Notes under the pieces: model-generated
Told to the model about the DNA's origin: nothing
The model's database searches: none
Seen by the model: only the letters and a program-made list of their open reading frames with translations
Source of the DNA: Cytobacillus sp. S13-E01
GTDB lineage: Bacteria > Bacillota > Bacilli > Bacillales > Bacillaceae_L
DNA length: 64,000 nt
Assembly: GCF_029193815.1 (NCBI RefSeq)
Contig: NZ_JARFVC010000003.1
Span: 124,001 to 188,000 of the forward strand
Direction of reading: 5' to 3'
Shown: positions 62,582 to 64,000 of the stretch, piece after piece
Layout of the letters: every line of letters starts with the position of its first letter
How positions within the stretch are numbered: position 1 is the stretch's first letter
Program-made: the position numbers and the translations under genes

Positions 62582-63595
62582 ATGGTAAATATAATAGAAG
62601 TTAAAGATTTACGAAAGGAATTTAAGTCGTACTCAAGCCGTTCCGGTCTAAAAGGGGCTTTCCGAGATCTTTTCACTAGAAATTATAAAGTGCTCCGGGC
62701 TGTTGATGATATTTCTTTTACAGTGAAACAAGGAGAAATGGTTGGCTATATAGGGGAAAATGGTGCTGGTAAATCAACCTCGATAAAAATGCTTACTGGT
62801 ATCTTGACACCTACCGCTGGTGTTGTAAGGGTAAATGGCATGAATCCCCATAAAGAAAGGGAGAAGTTTGTGAGTACGATCGGCGTAGTTTTTGGTCAGA
62901 GATCACAGTTGTGGTGGGATATTGCAGTTCAAGAATCCTTTCGACTTTTAAAAAAAGTCTATAAAGTTTCAGATGAAGATTATAACAATCATATGGAACA
63001 TGTAATTGAGTCTCTTGATATTGGTCCTCTTTTAGATAAGCCTGTCAGAAAGCTTTCGTTAGGGCAAAGGATGAGGTGTGAACTGGCGGCAGCATTGTTA
63101 CATAATCCGCCATTGTTGTTTTTAGATGAACCTACAATTGGATTAGACGTTTTAGTAAAGCTTAAGATCAGAAAGTTCCTGAAGGAAATTAATGAAAAAT
63201 ACAAGACTACGATCTTACTTACTACTCATGATTTAACAGATATTGAAGCCTTATGTGAACGAGTTGTAATGCTTGATGAAGGGAAAATCATATATGATGG
63301 GGGACTGCAGGATTTACGTTCAAACTGGGGTGAGGGGAAACAAATACAATTTCAATTTGTTCGAGAGGTAAATGCTTCTGAGCTTGATAATATTTCCGTT
63401 GGTTTAACGGTAGTTTGGCAGCAGGCTGAAAGAAAAAACGTCTGGTTTGCAAACGTTAGTGATGAAGAGGCAGTCATGTCTGATTTAATTGGAAGAGTGG
63501 TTGCTTCCTATAAAATAAAAGATATTAGCATTAATGAAATATCCACAGAGGAGATTATTCGCAACATATATGAAGAGGGTATTGCACATGGATAA
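62582..63595 (+). CDS. ABC transporter ATPase of an ABC-2 type exporter
   Basis: A 337-residue ATPase. Walker A GENGAGKSTSIKMLTG, Q-loop GVVFGQRSQLWWDIAVQES, signature LSLGQRMRCELAAALLHNPP, Walker B LLFLDEPTIGLD and H-loop LTTHDLTD are present. The extended N-terminus and the QRSQLWWD loop fit the group that works with ABC_2_6-type permeases (viologen/daunorubicin-like exporters). GTTGGAGGAAACTTT sets the ATG at 62582. It overlaps the next gene by eight bases. Confidence 0.87.
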   Translation: MVNIIEVKDLRKEFKSYSSRSGLKGAFRDLFTRNYKVLRAVDDISFTVKQGEMVGYIGENGAGKSTSIKMLTGILTPTAGVVRVNGMNPHKEREKFVSTIGVVFGQRSQLWWDIAVQESFRLLKKVYKVSDEDYNNHMEHVIESLDIGPLLDKPVRKLSLGQRMRCELAAALLHNPPLLFLDEPTIGLDVLVKLKIRKFLKEINEKYKTTILLTTHDLTDIEALCERVVMLDEGKIIYDGGLQDLRSNWGEGKQIQFQFVREVNASELDNISVGLTVVWQQAERKNVWFANVSDEEAVMSDLIGRVVASYKIKDISINEISTEEIIRNIYEEGIAHG

Positions 63596-64000
63596 ATATC
63601 TCGAGATGATTCGCATCCGATTTTTAATGATGCTTGCGTATCGAACCAATTATTATAGCGGCATTTTAATTTATAGCATAAATATCGGAGCGTACTATTT
63701 TTTATGGACAGCCATATACGGAGGTAAAGAATCGATTCAAGGGCTATCTGTTCTTCAAATGACGACCTATATTGCAATTGCTTGGATGGCTCGGGCATTT
63801 TACTTTAATAATATTGATCGAGAAATAGCTACCGAGATTAAAGAGGGAAAAGTCGCAATTGAGTTAATTAGGCCCTATAACTATCTAGGTATGAAAACGA
63901 TGCAAGGGCTAGGTGAGGGCATCTTTCGACTAGCGTTTTTCTCGGTACCTGGCATGGTTATTGTTGGCCTCATATTCCCACTAGAATTGTCGAGTAATCT
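63588..64000 (+). CDS. ABC-2 type permease, cut by the window edge
   Basis: The first 137 residues of a membrane protein: MDKYLEMIRIRFLMMLAYRT, a helix at about 20-42, YYFLWTAIYGG, then MTTYIAIAWMARAFYFNNID and VAIELIRPYNYLGMK. This is the start of an ABC_2_6-family subunit (full length usually about 260). It starts inside the ATPase gene, GCACATGGATAA, showing tight coupling. The gene runs past base 64000. Confidence 0.8.
   Translation, partial: MDKYLEMIRIRFLMMLAYRTNYYSGILIYSINIGAYYFLWTAIYGGKESIQGLSVLQMTTYIAIAWMARAFYFNNIDREIATEIKEGKVAIELIRPYNYLGMKTMQGLGEGIFRLAFFSVPGMVIVGLIFPLELSSN

Overview
The window looks like chromosomal DNA of a low-GC, endospore-forming member of the Bacillaceae that is not Bacillus subtilis itself. 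The evidence is the set of small acid-soluble spore protein genes (sspE, sspK), the spore-cortex deacetylase pdaA, a CotF-like coat protein, AT-rich intergenic DNA, strong AGGAGG ribosome sites and frequent TTG/GTG starts. Two blocks follow B. subtilis gene order: yfkK-yfkJ-yfkI-yfkH, yfkF, yfkD and pdaA in the left third, and yfhD-yfhE-yfhF-recX-yfhH-sspK-yfhJ-yfhP-mutY-yfhS-fabL-sspE-ygaB-ygaC-ygaD-ygaE-gsaB in the right half. Family names come from remembered protein families; no database was searched.

Layout. 1-16 kb: housekeeping and yfk genes (M20 amidohydrolase, low-Mr phosphatase, YihY-type membrane protein, a P1B-type metal ATPase, YfkF-like MFS exporter, OsmC, YczE-type membrane protein, YfkD, class I fumarase, PdaA, an RlmCD-type 23S rRNA methyltransferase). 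16-24 kb: an accessory, decaying zone with a frameshifted AbiEii-type toxin remnant, a DUF2935 protein, remnants with broken frames, a coat-F protein, a multicopper-oxidase-like protein lacking key copper ligands, a V4R protein, a chemoreceptor, and an EAL fragment abutting a Crp/Fnr fragment. 24-30 kb: heme O synthase, a TetR/DHA2 exporter pair and a ba3-type cytochrome oxidase operon behind an Fnr-like site. 31-46 kb: amidase, a cluster of DnaA boxes, pseudogenes, then the yfh/yga block. 46-64 kb: an oligopeptide/dipeptide ABC operon and a glutamate-synthase-like gene lie inside the yga synteny, followed by gsaB and an ABC-2 exporter that runs off the right edge.

The most unusual content is non-coding. 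(1) A modular, dispersed repeat family with about ten long and about eight short or decayed copies. Its central hairpin occurs with three largely different stem sequences that all keep base pairing. Some copies carry an extra stem-loop module, and mini copies reduce to a terminator-like hairpin. Pairs of copies bracket the peptide-transport operon. (2) An approximately 78-bp element with two CAAACGTTTG-centred motifs exactly 57 bp apart, present twice in opposite orientation, both times between convergent genes. (3) Six DnaA-box-like sites in one orientation within 136 bp. (4) A seven-unit 51-bp tandem array and a 38-bp hairpin tandem repeat. (5) Several frameshifted pseudogenes whose lesions can be read directly, including one 8-bp tandem duplication.
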